Origin: an uncultured Jannaschia sp.
Lineage (GTDB): Bacteria > Pseudomonadota > Alphaproteobacteria > Rhodobacterales > Rhodobacteraceae
Assembly: GCF_947494025.1 (NCBI RefSeq)
Contig: NZ_CANLTQ010000015.1
Span: 1 to 60,965 of the forward strand
Length of the DNA stretch: 60,965 nt
Direction of reading: 5' to 3'
The position numbers were made by a program, and so were the translations under genes. Within the stretch, counting starts at the first letter, position 1; every line of letters starts with the position of its first letter. The notes beneath the pieces are model-generated. The model was not told where the DNA came from, did no database searches, and saw nothing but the letters and a program-made list of their open reading frames with translations. Shown here piece after piece: positions 7,993 to 16,820 of the stretch.

Positions 7993-8914
7993 GGGGGATC
8001 CCGCTGTTGGGCGTGGTGAGAAGGGCGTCAACCTCGGCGCGCGTCGCCAGCCCCGCCTGTGCGCCGTAGGCACGGGTCGACAGGCCGGCGGCTGCGTTGG
8101 CGAATTCCAGTGCCTGCGCGTCGTCGATCCCCGAAAGGCGGCAATGCAGAAAGGCGGCCGCGAAAGCGTCTCCCGCGCCGGAAGTGTCACAAACGTCGAA
8201 CTTGCGGCCCGGAGCCTCATGGTGCGTTGTGCCCCGCTCCAGCCGCGCACCCGCGCTGCCGCGGGTGGTGACAATCGTCCGGCCCTCCACGTCTAGCGGT
8301 CCGGCGAAGCGTTCGATCCGGGCCCGGCTATGTTCGCTGACGAAGAGGATGTCGATCGCGGACAGAAGGTCGGGGACCGCGCCGCCACCCTCGGGGATAT
8401 CGGCGGCCTCGAGGTCGAGCGAGACCGTCGCCCCGACGGCCCTCGCACGATCGAGCGCACGGCGGGCAAGCGCAGGTTCGGTGAAGGTGAAGTGCACATG
8501 GCCGATCCCCGCGAAGGCCGCGGGAGTCAGGTCGTCCGGACGGGGGAGATAGGCAGGACTCATCGCCTTCACGAGCGACTTCTCCCCCTCGGCGTCCACC
8601 ATGATGACGCAGAAGAACGTCGCCTCGCCTGCACGCACCGCCACGTAGTCAAGATCCAGCCCCTCGCGCCTCAGCGATGTCAGCGCCTCGCGCCCCATCG
8701 CGTCGTCCCCGACCGCCCCCAGCATCCGCGTCGGAGTCCCCAGACGGCTGGCCCCCACGGCGACATTGGCCGCCATGCCGCCCGCGCTTTGCGCCACGCG
8801 CGTGGCGTTGACCTTCTGGTCGCGGCCCGGAGGCGCCGGCACGCGCAGGATGATGTCGATGTCGATATCCCCGATGCATAGAAGTACGGGGGGCAGGGAA
8901 GGCCGGCTGGTCAT
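7985..8914 (-). CDS. PfkB-family carbohydrate kinase
   Basis: A 309-residue ribokinase-family kinase. Signature 1 appears as SAGGMAANVAVGASRLG and signature 2 as DTSGAGDAF, whose GAGD carries the catalytic Asp and anion hole. It lies directly downstream of the LacI-kinase fusion: the stop of that gene and this ATG form TGACATG, which suggests translational coupling. An alternative ATG at 8923 would overlap by 8 bases. Having two PfkB domains encoded side by side implies either two phosphorylation steps or one catalytic and one sensory kinase. The substrate is unknown. Confidence 0.87.
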   Translation of the reverse strand: MTSRPSLPPVLLCIGDIDIDIILRVPAPPGRDQKVNATRVAQSAGGMAANVAVGASRLGTPTRMLGAVGDDAMGREALTSLRREGLDLDYVAVRAGEATFFCVIMVDAEGEKSLVKAMSPAYLPRPDDLTPAAFAGIGHVHFTFTEPALARRALDRARAVGATVSLDLEAADIPEGGGAVPDLLSAIDILFVSEHSRARIERFAGPLDVEGRTIVTTRGSAGARLERGTTHHEAPGRKFDVCDTSGAGDAFAAAFLHCRLSGIDDAQALEFANAAAGLSTRAYGAQAGLATRAEVDALLTTPNSGIPHV

Positions 8915-8915
8915 G

Positions 8916-10106
8916 TCAGGCATCCGCCTCGATTGCGGCATCCGCGACCTCGACCGCGCCGGGCAGCCGCCCCTGCGCGCCAAGCGCCGTGACCGACAGG
9001 CTGGCTCCGCGCACCGCGTGACGCAAGGCCGCCTCGTGGTCGCCCTGCGCGAGCCACGAGGCAAGATAGATCCCGGTGAACGCGTCGCCCGCGCCGGTGA
9101 CATCGGTCACTTCGGTCTCCGGCGCCACGCAATCCACGGGTGCGGCGCCGGGGCGAAGCAACACGGCGCCCTTCGCCCCGCGCGTCACCAGCACCGCGCT
9201 GCACCTCGCATCCGGGGCGAGAGCGAACACCCGCGACGGATCGGTGGCGATGGCGGGATCCTGCCTCGTCATCCGCGCAAAGCTGTCCCCGTCGAGAAAC
9301 AGCAGGTCGAACGTCTCGAGCAGCCCACGGCAGCCCTCGGCTGTCTGCCGCGCGGGGTCGAGGCCGGCGGAATGTAGCGACAGCAGGTAGCCCGCCTCCC
9401 GCAGGGCGCCGTGCATCTGCTCGGCCGCGGCGAGGTGGAATCCATCGAAATGGGCACAGGCCGCCGTGGTCTCGGTGGCGCGGTAGCCAAGGTGGCGCGC
9501 AACGGACTCGACAGGCACCTGGAAAGGCTCGTTGACGATGGTACGCTGACCGTCATCCTCGACCATCACGATGCAGCGCGACAGCCTATCTCCAGGCTGC
9601 TGCAACACGCCGCTGGCGTCGATCCGCAGGCGTTCGAGCTCTTCCAGTGCCCACAAGCTGTCGGCATCCGTGCCGATGTGGCTGACCATCTCCACATGGA
9701 TCTCGAGCGGCGCGCCCATACCTGCGGCGAAAGCCGCGACATTCGCCGCGGGCCCGCCGAGCATCTTTTCGATCGACCGCGAGGAGGTGCGCTCGCCCGA
9801 GCGGGGAACGCTGTCGATCTGCACCATGTAGTCGATCGAGATATAGCCGATCGAGACGAGTCGCGGTCGCTCCCGCTCCCGCTTTTCGGACTGGCGCGGT
9901 CGCCGGGCGATAAGCGACCGGGCAAGGCTGTTCGGACGGTAGTCGAGTGCCGCGACCGCGTTGAGAACGGCACGGCGGGTGGCATCGGTCACAGCTTTGC
10001 TGTCGTTCAGAACATGCGATACCGTCCCGATCGAAACACCCGCTACCCGCGCGACGTCCCGAACCGTGGCCCGCCCGCCCGCTCTCTTTCCGTGTGAGCT
10101 GGCCAT
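8916..10106 (-). CDS. LacI-type DNA-binding domain fused to a PfkB sugar-kinase domain
   Basis: A 396-residue protein of unusual architecture. Residues 13-60 are a canonical LacI/GalR helix-turn-helix ([20 protein letters not shown]), with hinge-like residues SLARSL at 60-65. The usual periplasmic-binding-protein effector domain is absent. After a basic linker (66-80), residues 81-390 form a complete PfkB kinase fold, with signature 1 [15 protein letters not shown] (117-131) and signature 2 DVTGAGDAF (335-343). The catalytic aspartate is Asp341. The protein probably binds the palindromes at 10142-10155 (its own promoter) and 2280-2295 (the importer). Its kinase domain would act as the sensor for the sugar or phosphosugar, perhaps also as an enzyme. 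It heads the four-gene minus-strand operon. The sequence is continuous in one frame with no sign of an assembly join. Confidence 0.9.
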   Translation of the reverse strand: MASSHGKRAGGRATVRDVARVAGVSIGTVSHVLNDSKAVTDATRRAVLNAVAALDYRPNSLARSLIARRPRQSEKRERERPRLVSIGYISIDYMVQIDSVPRSGERTSSRSIEKMLGGPAANVAAFAAGMGAPLEIHVEMVSHIGTDADSLWALEELERLRIDASGVLQQPGDRLSRCIVMVEDDGQRTIVNEPFQVPVESVARHLGYRATETTAACAHFDGFHLAAAEQMHGALREAGYLLSLHSAGLDPARQTAEGCRGLLETFDLLFLDGDSFARMTRQDPAIATDPSRVFALAPDARCSAVLVTRGAKGAVLLRPGAAPVDCVAPETEVTDVTGAGDAFTGIYLASWLAQGDHEAALRHAVRGASLSVTALGAQGRLPGAVEVADAAIEADA

Positions 10107-10141
10107 GACGCTTCGGCAATTCCCGGTCTCGGACTCGACTA

Positions 10142-10155
10142 GTGAAACGTTTCAC
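10142..10155. promoter_or_regulatory. LacI-family operator upstream of the LacI-kinase fusion gene
   Basis: GTGAAACGTTTCAC is a perfect 14-bp palindrome centred about 42 bp before the start of the minus-strand operon. It shares the GAAACGTTTC core with the site at 2280-2295, indicating autoregulation and co-regulation of both operons. Confidence 0.85.
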
Positions 10156-10460
10156 CGTTTGCGAGGATATGTCAATCCTCTCAGGGGCGAGGGGTTGGGG
10201 CGGTGGTAGACGCGGATGGTCGTGGCGCTTCCTTCCATTCCCATGGCCGGAATCGCCATCAAATCGTGGGATCGAACATCGATACACAGTGGGAAAAAGA
10301 ATTCCTCCGCGGATCAGCTGATTAAATGCGTCGTCGACGTGGAAGTCCTTGGATTACTCATACGGTTGACGTTCGGTAATAATCTTAGACTTTATCAGAT
10401 GACTGTGCAAACTGACCGTCGTCGCACCTGACAATCGAAACCGTCGCGGAGTTGAGGCTT
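10156..10460. other. intergenic region between divergent genes
   Basis: About 300 bp without a gene, more AT-rich than its surroundings towards the right (10310-10400). TTGACG at 10366-10371 could be a -35 box for the metallophosphoesterase gene, but no -10 at the optimal distance stands out. The LacI operator lies at the left edge. Confidence 0.5.
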
Positions 10461-12395
10461 ATGTCTGATATAAGATATGCGCTGTTCGTCAGTACATGCC
10501 TCTTCGCGTTGCCTGCATTGGCGAAGGACGCGAGCTACGTCGGTAGCGTGCAGACCATGGGCGAGTCTCAGGACCAAACCGCGCGCGGAACCGTCTTTCT
10601 CGATGCCGATCGCGACAGCCAATTCGACGAGGGCGAGAGCGGCGTCGAGGGGGTAATGGTTTCGAACGGACGCGAGGTGGTGACCACCGGTGCCGACGGC
10701 AGCTACGAGCTTTCCGCTTACGACGACATGAACCTCTTCATCACCAAGCCGGCCGATCATGCGGTGCCGGTGAACCAGCAGATGGTTCCGCAATTCGCCT
10801 ACGTCCATAAGGTGGAGGGCTCGCCGGATCTGCGCTTCGGGGGAATCGCACCGACGGGACCGCTGCCGGCCGAGATCAACTTTCCGCTGATCGAGGACCA
10901 GGTGGGAGAACAGTTCGACTGCCGCGTGTTCGGCGACCCGCAGCCCTATTCCAACACCGAGGTCGGCTACGTTCGCGAGACGGTGGGCGCGATGCTGCAG
11001 AACGAGGACATCTCGAAGACGGAGTGCCTGATCTTCGAGGGCGACATCGTGTCCGACGACCTTTCATTGTTCCCGCGTTTCAAGCAGATCGCGGCGGTGG
11101 GCAAGACGCCGTACTATTTCGTCGCCGGCAACCACGATCTCGATCTGGACGCCGAGAGCGACGCGAATTCGTTCGACACGTTCCGCCGTGAGTTCGGGCC
11201 GGAATACTACTCCTTCGACATCGGCCAGGTGCATTTCGTGGTGCTCGACAACGTGCGCTATCCCTGCAACGGGGTCGATGACCATCCTTTCTGCGACCCG
11301 GCGGAGAACCCGGCCTACAACGGTGTGATCCACGACCGGCAGATGGCGTGGCTGGAGAACGACCTCGAGAATGTGCCGCAGGACAAGCTGATCGTGCTGA
11401 ACGCGCACATCCCGTTCCAGACCTACACCGACAACACCGCCGCCAAACATCAGACCGACAACTATTCCGATGTGGCCGAAATCGTGGGAGAGCGTCCGGC
11501 ACTTGGTCTGTCGGGGCACACTCACACCACCGAGAACCTGCTCAAGGGAGTGGGCTACGAGGGCTGGGAGGAGAACACGGGCCTCGCCACCGCGCCGTTC
11601 AACCAGATCGTGACCGGTGCCGTCTCGGGTTCGTGGTGGCAGGGCGACCTGAACGATCAGGGCGTGCCGCATGCGACTCAGCGCTCGGGCGCCCCGCGCG
11701 GGTTCTATGTGCTGTCGTTCGACGGATCGGACTATGTCGAAAGCTACCGGGCGTTCGGTCGCGACGAGGACGAGCAGCTGCACGCCAGCTTCAATACGCC
11801 GCGCTTCCGCGAGTGGGCCGAGCAATTGCTGGCGTTCACGCGGGCCTACTCGATCCCGGCCGATGTGACGCCGCCGGTGAGCCGGAACGATCTCGGTGAC
11901 ATGTACATGCTGACCCGCGAGGATCTGGAAGGCGGCACCTGGGCCGCGGTGAACGTCTGGAACGGCTCCCGGGAGAACGATGTCACCGTGCGGATCAACG
12001 ACGGCGAACCGATCACGGCAGAGCAGACCCAGAGCGGCACGGGCGAGGCAAAGAAGGAGGGGTCGGAATGGGCCGACCCGCTGGCCCTCGCCAAGCAATC
12101 GACACAGGCGGCGATGGCGGTGCGTTCAGACCGCGGCGGCGAGGCGACGGCCGGCTACCGGGTGTTCAAGAACGATCACTACGCCGGCGTCCCGGGTCCC
12201 TTCCCCGAAGGCAACCTGACCGACAACAGCCAGCACCTGTGGCGTGCGGAGCTGCCGGCGGACCTGCCGACGGGGGTCCATACGCTCGCGGTGGAGACGA
12301 CCGACAGGCATGGCCGCACCTATACGCGGAGCTACACGTTCGAAGTGGTCGACGAGCTGCCGAACCCGGATTGGCAGGCGTCGCTGTTCGAGTAA
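10461..12395 (+). CDS. secreted calcineurin-like metallophosphoesterase
   Basis: A 644-residue exported protein. The ATG at 10461 begins a signal peptide (MSDIRYALF...ALPALA) and GGAG at 10448 is a suitable ribosome-binding site; a TTG at 10452 is less likely. Residues about 40-95 resemble an SdrD/B-type or MetallophosN beta domain (GTVFLDADRDSQFDEGE). The phosphoesterase core follows: GDPQ (~157), GDIVSDD (~194), GNHD (~223), HIPFQ (~315) and GHTHT (~352), the metal-ligand motifs of the calcineurin fold. GDPQ replaces the usual DxH first motif, as in related secreted enzymes. A C-terminal beta domain completes it. It is likely a periplasmic phosphodi- or monoesterase that scavenges phosphate. 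It has no strong operon partner. Confidence 0.83.
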   Translation: MSDIRYALFVSTCLFALPALAKDASYVGSVQTMGESQDQTARGTVFLDADRDSQFDEGESGVEGVMVSNGREVVTTGADGSYELSAYDDMNLFITKPADHAVPVNQQMVPQFAYVHKVEGSPDLRFGGIAPTGPLPAEINFPLIEDQVGEQFDCRVFGDPQPYSNTEVGYVRETVGAMLQNEDISKTECLIFEGDIVSDDLSLFPRFKQIAAVGKTPYYFVAGNHDLDLDAESDANSFDTFRREFGPEYYSFDIGQVHFVVLDNVRYPCNGVDDHPFCDPAENPAYNGVIHDRQMAWLENDLENVPQDKLIVLNAHIPFQTYTDNTAAKHQTDNYSDVAEIVGERPALGLSGHTHTTENLLKGVGYEGWEENTGLATAPFNQIVTGAVSGSWWQGDLNDQGVPHATQRSGAPRGFYVLSFDGSDYVESYRAFGRDEDEQLHASFNTPRFREWAEQLLAFTRAYSIPADVTPPVSRNDLGDMYMLTREDLEGGTWAAVNVWNGSRENDVTVRINDGEPITAEQTQSGTGEAKKEGSEWADPLALAKQSTQAAMAVRSDRGGEATAGYRVFKNDHYAGVPGPFPEGNLTDNSQHLWRAELPADLPTGVHTLAVETTDRHGRTYTRSYTFEVVDELPNPDWQASLFE

Positions 12396-12493
12396 GACGG
12401 CAAAACCGGGCCTCGCCTGCCTTGCTTCACATGCGCAGTCAGAAATCGATCGGCTCGGCTCGTTTGCCGGGCCGGTTCCGTTCGAAGATCTGG

Positions 12494-13702
12494 ATGATGA
12501 CACGGCTCGCGGCGCTGCTGGCGCTCCTGCTTGCGGCGAATTCGGCGGCGGCGCATTTCTCACCCGGCACCGTCATTCAGAGCTACGTGCTGGACGAGGG
12601 TCAGGACGGGCTCGTGGCTTATCTGCGCCTGCCCGCGCCATTCGTCTTCGCGGGCGAGATCGCGGCGGCGGCGGCGGAGGATCGGCCTCTCGCATCGCCG
12701 TTCCTGAAAGTTGCGGCGGACGGGGGGACGCGCTTCATCTCGCGCGGAGCGCTGCGGCAGGACCGGAACGGTGCCGCCGCGCTTCTGGAGGGTGTGGCGG
12801 ATTGGCGCCAGAACAACCTTCCGCTCGATGCGGAGCTTCAAGACTGGCGGCTTCTGCCGATGGCGGAGGGCCCATTCGACGTCGGCGCCGCAAAGGCCGC
12901 TCTGGCGGGCCCGCGCACCGGTGCGGATCCGGGCTTCGGCCAAGCAGTCTTCGTGATCGCGCTGCGGCTTTCTGTGCCGATGCCGGCAGCGACGGTGGGC
13001 CTGCGCAGCGGGCACCCACCACTCACCCTCGCCGAGGGCGTCAGCGTCGACACGCATCTGCTCGATGCGCGGCTCGATCCGCCGCTGCAGCGTACGGTCG
13101 CGGGTCAACTTGAGGGATGGGTGAATTTCAACGGCTCCCGCTTTGCGGCCGCGAGCGGATTCATCTGGCAGGGCGTGGTGCACATCCTCAAGGGGTGGGA
13201 CCATGTTCTGCTCGTGGTGTGCCTGGCGCTCGGTGCAACCTCGCCGCGAAGGCTGGTCTGGTTGGTGAGCGCGTTCACGCTGGGTCATGCGGCAACCCTC
13301 ATGGCCTCGATCTTCGGCGCCGTGCCGAGCTGGACGTGGTATATCCCTGCGGTAGAGGCGGCGATCGCGGCGACGGTCCTCTATGCGGCGATTGCGGCGT
13401 GGCGTCAGCGGCTGGAGGCGGTCTGGATAATGGCCGCGGTAGGGCTGCTGCACGGGCTGGGTTTTGCCTTCGTGCTGCAGGAGATCCTCGGTCGCGGACC
13501 GGGCATGATACCGGCGCTGGCCGCTTTCACCTTCGGTATCGAAGCGGGTCAGCTCGCGATTGTGGCGTCGGTGCTGGCCCTCGTGGCGGGACTGCGGCGG
13601 GCGTCGCGCACATGGACGGCGCTCCTGCGACAGGCGGCGCTGGTTGGGATCGCGGCACTGGCGGGAGTATGGCTCGTTGAGCGCGTCGTAGTTCTTGTCT
13701 AA
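12494..13702 (+). CDS. HupE/UreJ-family membrane protein
   Basis: A 402-residue protein with a signal peptide (MMTRLAALLALLLA...AAAHFSPG). It has an N-terminal extracytoplasmic domain of about 200 residues and a C-terminal membrane domain of about six segments. The membrane part shows the HupE/UreJ-type metal motif HILKGWDH, followed by FTLGHAATL and GLLHGLGFA. Small HupE/UreJ proteins are linked to nickel or cobalt supply. This larger form with an outer domain is common in Rhodobacteraceae and its substrate is unproven. Either ATG of the pair at 12494/12497 could be used. Confidence 0.75.
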   Translation: MMTRLAALLALLLAANSAAAHFSPGTVIQSYVLDEGQDGLVAYLRLPAPFVFAGEIAAAAAEDRPLASPFLKVAADGGTRFISRGALRQDRNGAAALLEGVADWRQNNLPLDAELQDWRLLPMAEGPFDVGAAKAALAGPRTGADPGFGQAVFVIALRLSVPMPAATVGLRSGHPPLTLAEGVSVDTHLLDARLDPPLQRTVAGQLEGWVNFNGSRFAAASGFIWQGVVHILKGWDHVLLVVCLALGATSPRRLVWLVSAFTLGHAATLMASIFGAVPSWTWYIPAVEAAIAATVLYAAIAAWRQRLEAVWIMAAVGLLHGLGFAFVLQEILGRGPGMIPALAAFTFGIEAGQLAIVASVLALVAGLRRASRTWTALLRQAALVGIAALAGVWLVERVVVLV

Positions 13703-13765
13703 GATTTCGGAGCATTTGTCAGGCTAAAGCGGTTTGCTCTCAATCCGACGCGTATCCGTTGGCGT

Positions 13766-14815
13766 GGCTCTGTTGCACAAATTGCGTGAGGGATCAATCT
13801 TGTGAATCCAGCGTGTTAGCTGTGATGCATGAGCAGGCCGACCCTTCCGACCTACAGGACCAGGGACTGGCCCCCTTACAATGAAGCGCTCAAGCGGCGG
13901 GGCTCGCGGACGATCTGGTTCGGCCCCGAGATGAACTGGGATGCCGTGCCGACAGGCAGGCGCGGCCGCCAGCAACGCTCCAGCGATGCCGCCATCCAGA
14001 CCTGCCTTTCGATGAAGGTACTGTTCGGCATGGCGCTTCGGCAGACGACCGGGTTCGTCGAGAGCCTGCTGCGGCTGGCTGGACTCGACTGGACGGCGCC
14101 CGACTTCAGCACGCTGTCTCGCCGTCAGAAGACCCTGGCCGTCAACATCCCCTACCGCGGCTCCGAAGGTCTTTCGCACCTGTTGGTAGACAGCACCGGG
14201 ATCAAGGTTGAGGGCGAAGGCGAGTGGCACGTCCGCAAGCACGGTGGCTCCAAGCGACGGGTCTGGCGCAAGATCCACCTCGGCATCGACGAGCAAACAC
14301 TGGAGGTTCGCGCGGTCGGGGCCACCGGGAGCCACATCGGTGACGCGCTGGTGCTGCCCGACCTTCTTGGCCAGATCCCGGAGGATCAGAAGATCGGCAG
14401 CGTCACGGCAGACGGCGCCTATGACACACGCGAGTGCCACGATGCCATTGCCGACCGCGGTGCCCATGCCGTTATCCCGCCCCGCATGAAATGCGAAACC
14501 CTGGAAGACCGTCACCGCCGGAGCCGTGGCGCGCAACGAGACGCTGCGACCATCGAAGTATCTCGGCCGAGCCCTGTGGCGTCGATGGAGCGGATATCAC
14601 CGCTGAAGCCGCGTCGAGACGAAGATGCATTGCATGAAGCTGTTGGGACGGCGGCTGATGGCACGGGACTTCGACCGACAGGTTGCCGAGATCCAGGTCC
14701 GCATCGCCGTCCTGAACGGCTGCACTGCGCTCGGCATTCCCGTCACAGAGGCCATGAAACAAGTCTGTCCGGGGAAGGAGAACCCCGCCGTTCAGCCGAT
14801 CTGTGCAACAGGGCC
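13766..14815 (+). mobile_element. IS5-family insertion sequence (inactivated)
   Basis: Terminal inverted repeats are GGCTCTGTTGCACA at 13766-13779 and the reverse complement of 14802-14815 (GGCCCTGTTGCACA), with one mismatch in 14. They enclose 1050 bp with one transposase gene. The transposase is broken (see next entry), so the element is not autonomous. A related remnant lies at 34191-34525. Confidence 0.83.
13829..14800 (+). pseudogene. IS5-family transposase, frameshifted
   Basis: The first about 220 residues are intact and carry DDE-type landmarks: LLVDSTGIKVEGEGEW, KIHLGIDEQTLEVRA and VTADGAYDT. Near 14488 the frame shifts by one base: HAVIPPRMK should continue as NAKPWKTVTAG, which is found in the next frame. 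In that frame a TGA at 14604-14606 interrupts WSGYHR*SRVETKMHCMK before the usual C-terminus (LMARDFDRQVAEIQVR). No full-length product is possible without two rescue events. The other IS5 copy carries the same TGA. Confidence 0.85.
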
Positions 14816-15170
14816 CCGTCGCGCTACAGTTTCGTGCGACAGAACCCCTCAACGGTGCCGTCTGAGGTGCCGGAAAATGGCAATTGCAGGCCGCAGCTTG
14901 TCGCCAGGCCGGAGCCCGCTCGTCCCCTGTCCGGAATCTGCGACCGGACCGGCAGCGTTGTGTTGGACCGGTCGATCGATCCGACAATAGGCCTATCAAG
15001 AAATTAATAAGCCGGCGACCCGGGCGGAGTTCCGCATCCGGCCTCGGCGCGCAAGGCGTTTCGCGATGATCCCAAGAAAAACGACCCCACGCGTCGTCGT
15101 TGACAGGAGAGGGTCAATCCCGGTTGCGTGGAGGCGGCACCGAGGTCTCGGACGGTGCGAGGGGGGCGAC
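14816..15170. other. intergenic region
   Basis: About 355 bp between the IS5 end and the amidohydrolase gene. No credible gene was found; the open frames are short and unlike known proteins. TTGACA occurs at 15100-15105 but no clear -10 follows. The promoter of the downstream catabolic operon is presumably here. Confidence 0.4.
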
Positions 15171-16820
15171 GTGACGGACGGAACGACGGAGAATGGCGCG
15201 GTTCGGGCGGATCTGGTCCTGACTGGCGGCAAGGTCTGGTGTGGAAAGGGCCTGCCGCTCTGCGAGGCGGTCGCAACCTTCGGGGGGCGGGTCTTGGCCA
15301 CCGGCACGGCTGAGGAGATCGCGCCGCTGATCGGGCCGGACACCTGTGTCGTGGAGCTGGCGGGGCGGCTGGCCACGCCGGGGCTGAACGACGCGCACAT
15401 GCACCTGCTGCCCTACGGCACCTCCATGGCCGAGGTCGATCTGCGGACCTCCGCCGCGCCGACGCTCGAGGCGCTGCTCGGCGCCGTGCGCGAGCAGGCC
15501 GCGCGGACGCCGCAGGGCGGGTGGGTGATCGGGCGCGGCTACGACCACTTCAAGCTCGATGTCGGGCGCCACCCCTACCGGGAGGAGCTCGACGCGGCGG
15601 CGCCCGACCATCCGGTCTACATCGTGCGCACCTGCGGCCACCTCGCGGTCGCCAACACGAAGGCGCTGGAGCTGGCCGGGATCGACGAGGAGACGCCGGC
15701 CCCGCAGGGCGGCCTGATCGGGCGCGAGAACGGGCGCCTGACCGGCCTGCTCGCGGAAACGGCGCGGGAGCCGGTGATGGCCGTGCTGCCCGACGCGACG
15801 GTCGCGGATCTGGTGGATTCGATCGAGCGGGGCGGGCGGGACTGCCTGTCGCGCGGCCTGACATCGGTGATGGAGGCGGCGGTGGGCATCCGGGACGGCT
15901 GGACCGAGATGCTGGCCTATCAGACCGCGCATCGCACCGGACGGTTGCCGGTCCGGGTCTATGCCGTGCTGATGGGCGACAAGGGCCGCACGGTTCTGCC
16001 GCAGGCGCGGGCGGCGGGGATGCTGTCGGGCGCCGGCGACGACCGGTTCCGCATCGGGCCGGTCAAGATCTTCACCGACGGCTCGGCCGGCGGCAAGACC
16101 GCCGCCATGACCCGGCCCTACAAGGGTGGGGAGGAGCGCGGCTTGCTCTGCCTGCGCGACGACGAGCTGCTGGCGATGGTGCGCGAGGGCCACCGCGAGG
16201 GCTTCCGCTTCGCCATCCACGCCATCGGCGACGCCGCCATCGAGCAGGTGCTCGACGCCTACGAGGCCGCGCTGGCCGAGGCGCCCGACCCCGACCGCCG
16301 CCACCGGATCGAGCATTGCGGCTGGCTGCGCCCCGACCAGATGGAGCGGATGGCCCGGATGCACGTGCTGCCCGCGCCGCAGCCGGCGTTCCTTTATTAT
16401 TTCGGCGACCTCTACCTCGACGTGCTGGAGGCGGAGCGGGTCCATGAAAGCCATCCGATGCGGACCTGGATCGATGCGGGGCTCGACCCGTCCGCCTCCA
16501 CCGATTGTCCGGTGGTGGAGATCGACCCCTTCGCCAACATCTATGCCATGGTCACCCGCAAGACGGACCGGGGCACGGAGATCGGCCCCGACCACCGTCT
16601 GACCCCCGAGGAGGCGCTGCACGCCTATACCTACGCCTCGGCCTATGCGGCGCACGAGGAGGGGATCAAGGGGCGGCTGGTCCGCGGACAGCTCGCCGAC
16701 ATCGCCGTGTTCGACACCGACATCCTCGCCTGCGCACCCGACGACATCCTGTCCACGCGCTGCGACCTGACGGTGCTGGGCGGCGAGATCGTGTACGAGC
16801 GGGAGGGCGCCTCCGCATGA
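15171..16820 (+). CDS. amidohydrolase (YtcJ-like, Amidohydro_3 family)
   Basis: A 549-residue metal-dependent hydrolase. The metal-binding HxH is in GLNDAHMHLLPYG (~75-77). Further landmarks are IFTDGSAGGKTA, FAIHAIGDAAI and STDCPVVEIDP. Family members hydrolyse N-acyl or formyl compounds and exoenzyme-type amides, and the exact substrate cannot be read. The GTG at 15171, preceded by AGGGGGG, is chosen; an in-frame ATG at 15066 would add an unrelated basic leader. The stop overlaps the start of the first permease (ATGA), so it is co-transcribed with the peptide-type importer. Confidence 0.85.
   Translation: MTDGTTENGAVRADLVLTGGKVWCGKGLPLCEAVATFGGRVLATGTAEEIAPLIGPDTCVVELAGRLATPGLNDAHMHLLPYGTSMAEVDLRTSAAPTLEALLGAVREQAARTPQGGWVIGRGYDHFKLDVGRHPYREELDAAAPDHPVYIVRTCGHLAVANTKALELAGIDEETPAPQGGLIGRENGRLTGLLAETAREPVMAVLPDATVADLVDSIERGGRDCLSRGLTSVMEAAVGIRDGWTEMLAYQTAHRTGRLPVRVYAVLMGDKGRTVLPQARAAGMLSGAGDDRFRIGPVKIFTDGSAGGKTAAMTRPYKGGEERGLLCLRDDELLAMVREGHREGFRFAIHAIGDAAIEQVLDAYEAALAEAPDPDRRHRIEHCGWLRPDQMERMARMHVLPAPQPAFLYYFGDLYLDVLEAERVHESHPMRTWIDAGLDPSASTDCPVVEIDPFANIYAMVTRKTDRGTEIGPDHRLTPEEALHAYTYASAYAAHEEGIKGRLVRGQLADIAVFDTDILACAPDDILSTRCDLTVLGGEIVYEREGASA

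Noticed and set aside
10395-10435. A possible Pho box before the metallophosphoesterase
   Set aside because: Two CTG half-sites occur, but they are 9 rather than 11 bp apart and the flanking bases do not fit the consensus.
12068-12493. A long N-terminal extension of the HupE/UreJ-like protein
   Set aside because: The extension runs inside the metallophosphoesterase gene in another frame, and the signal peptide at 12494 marks the true start.
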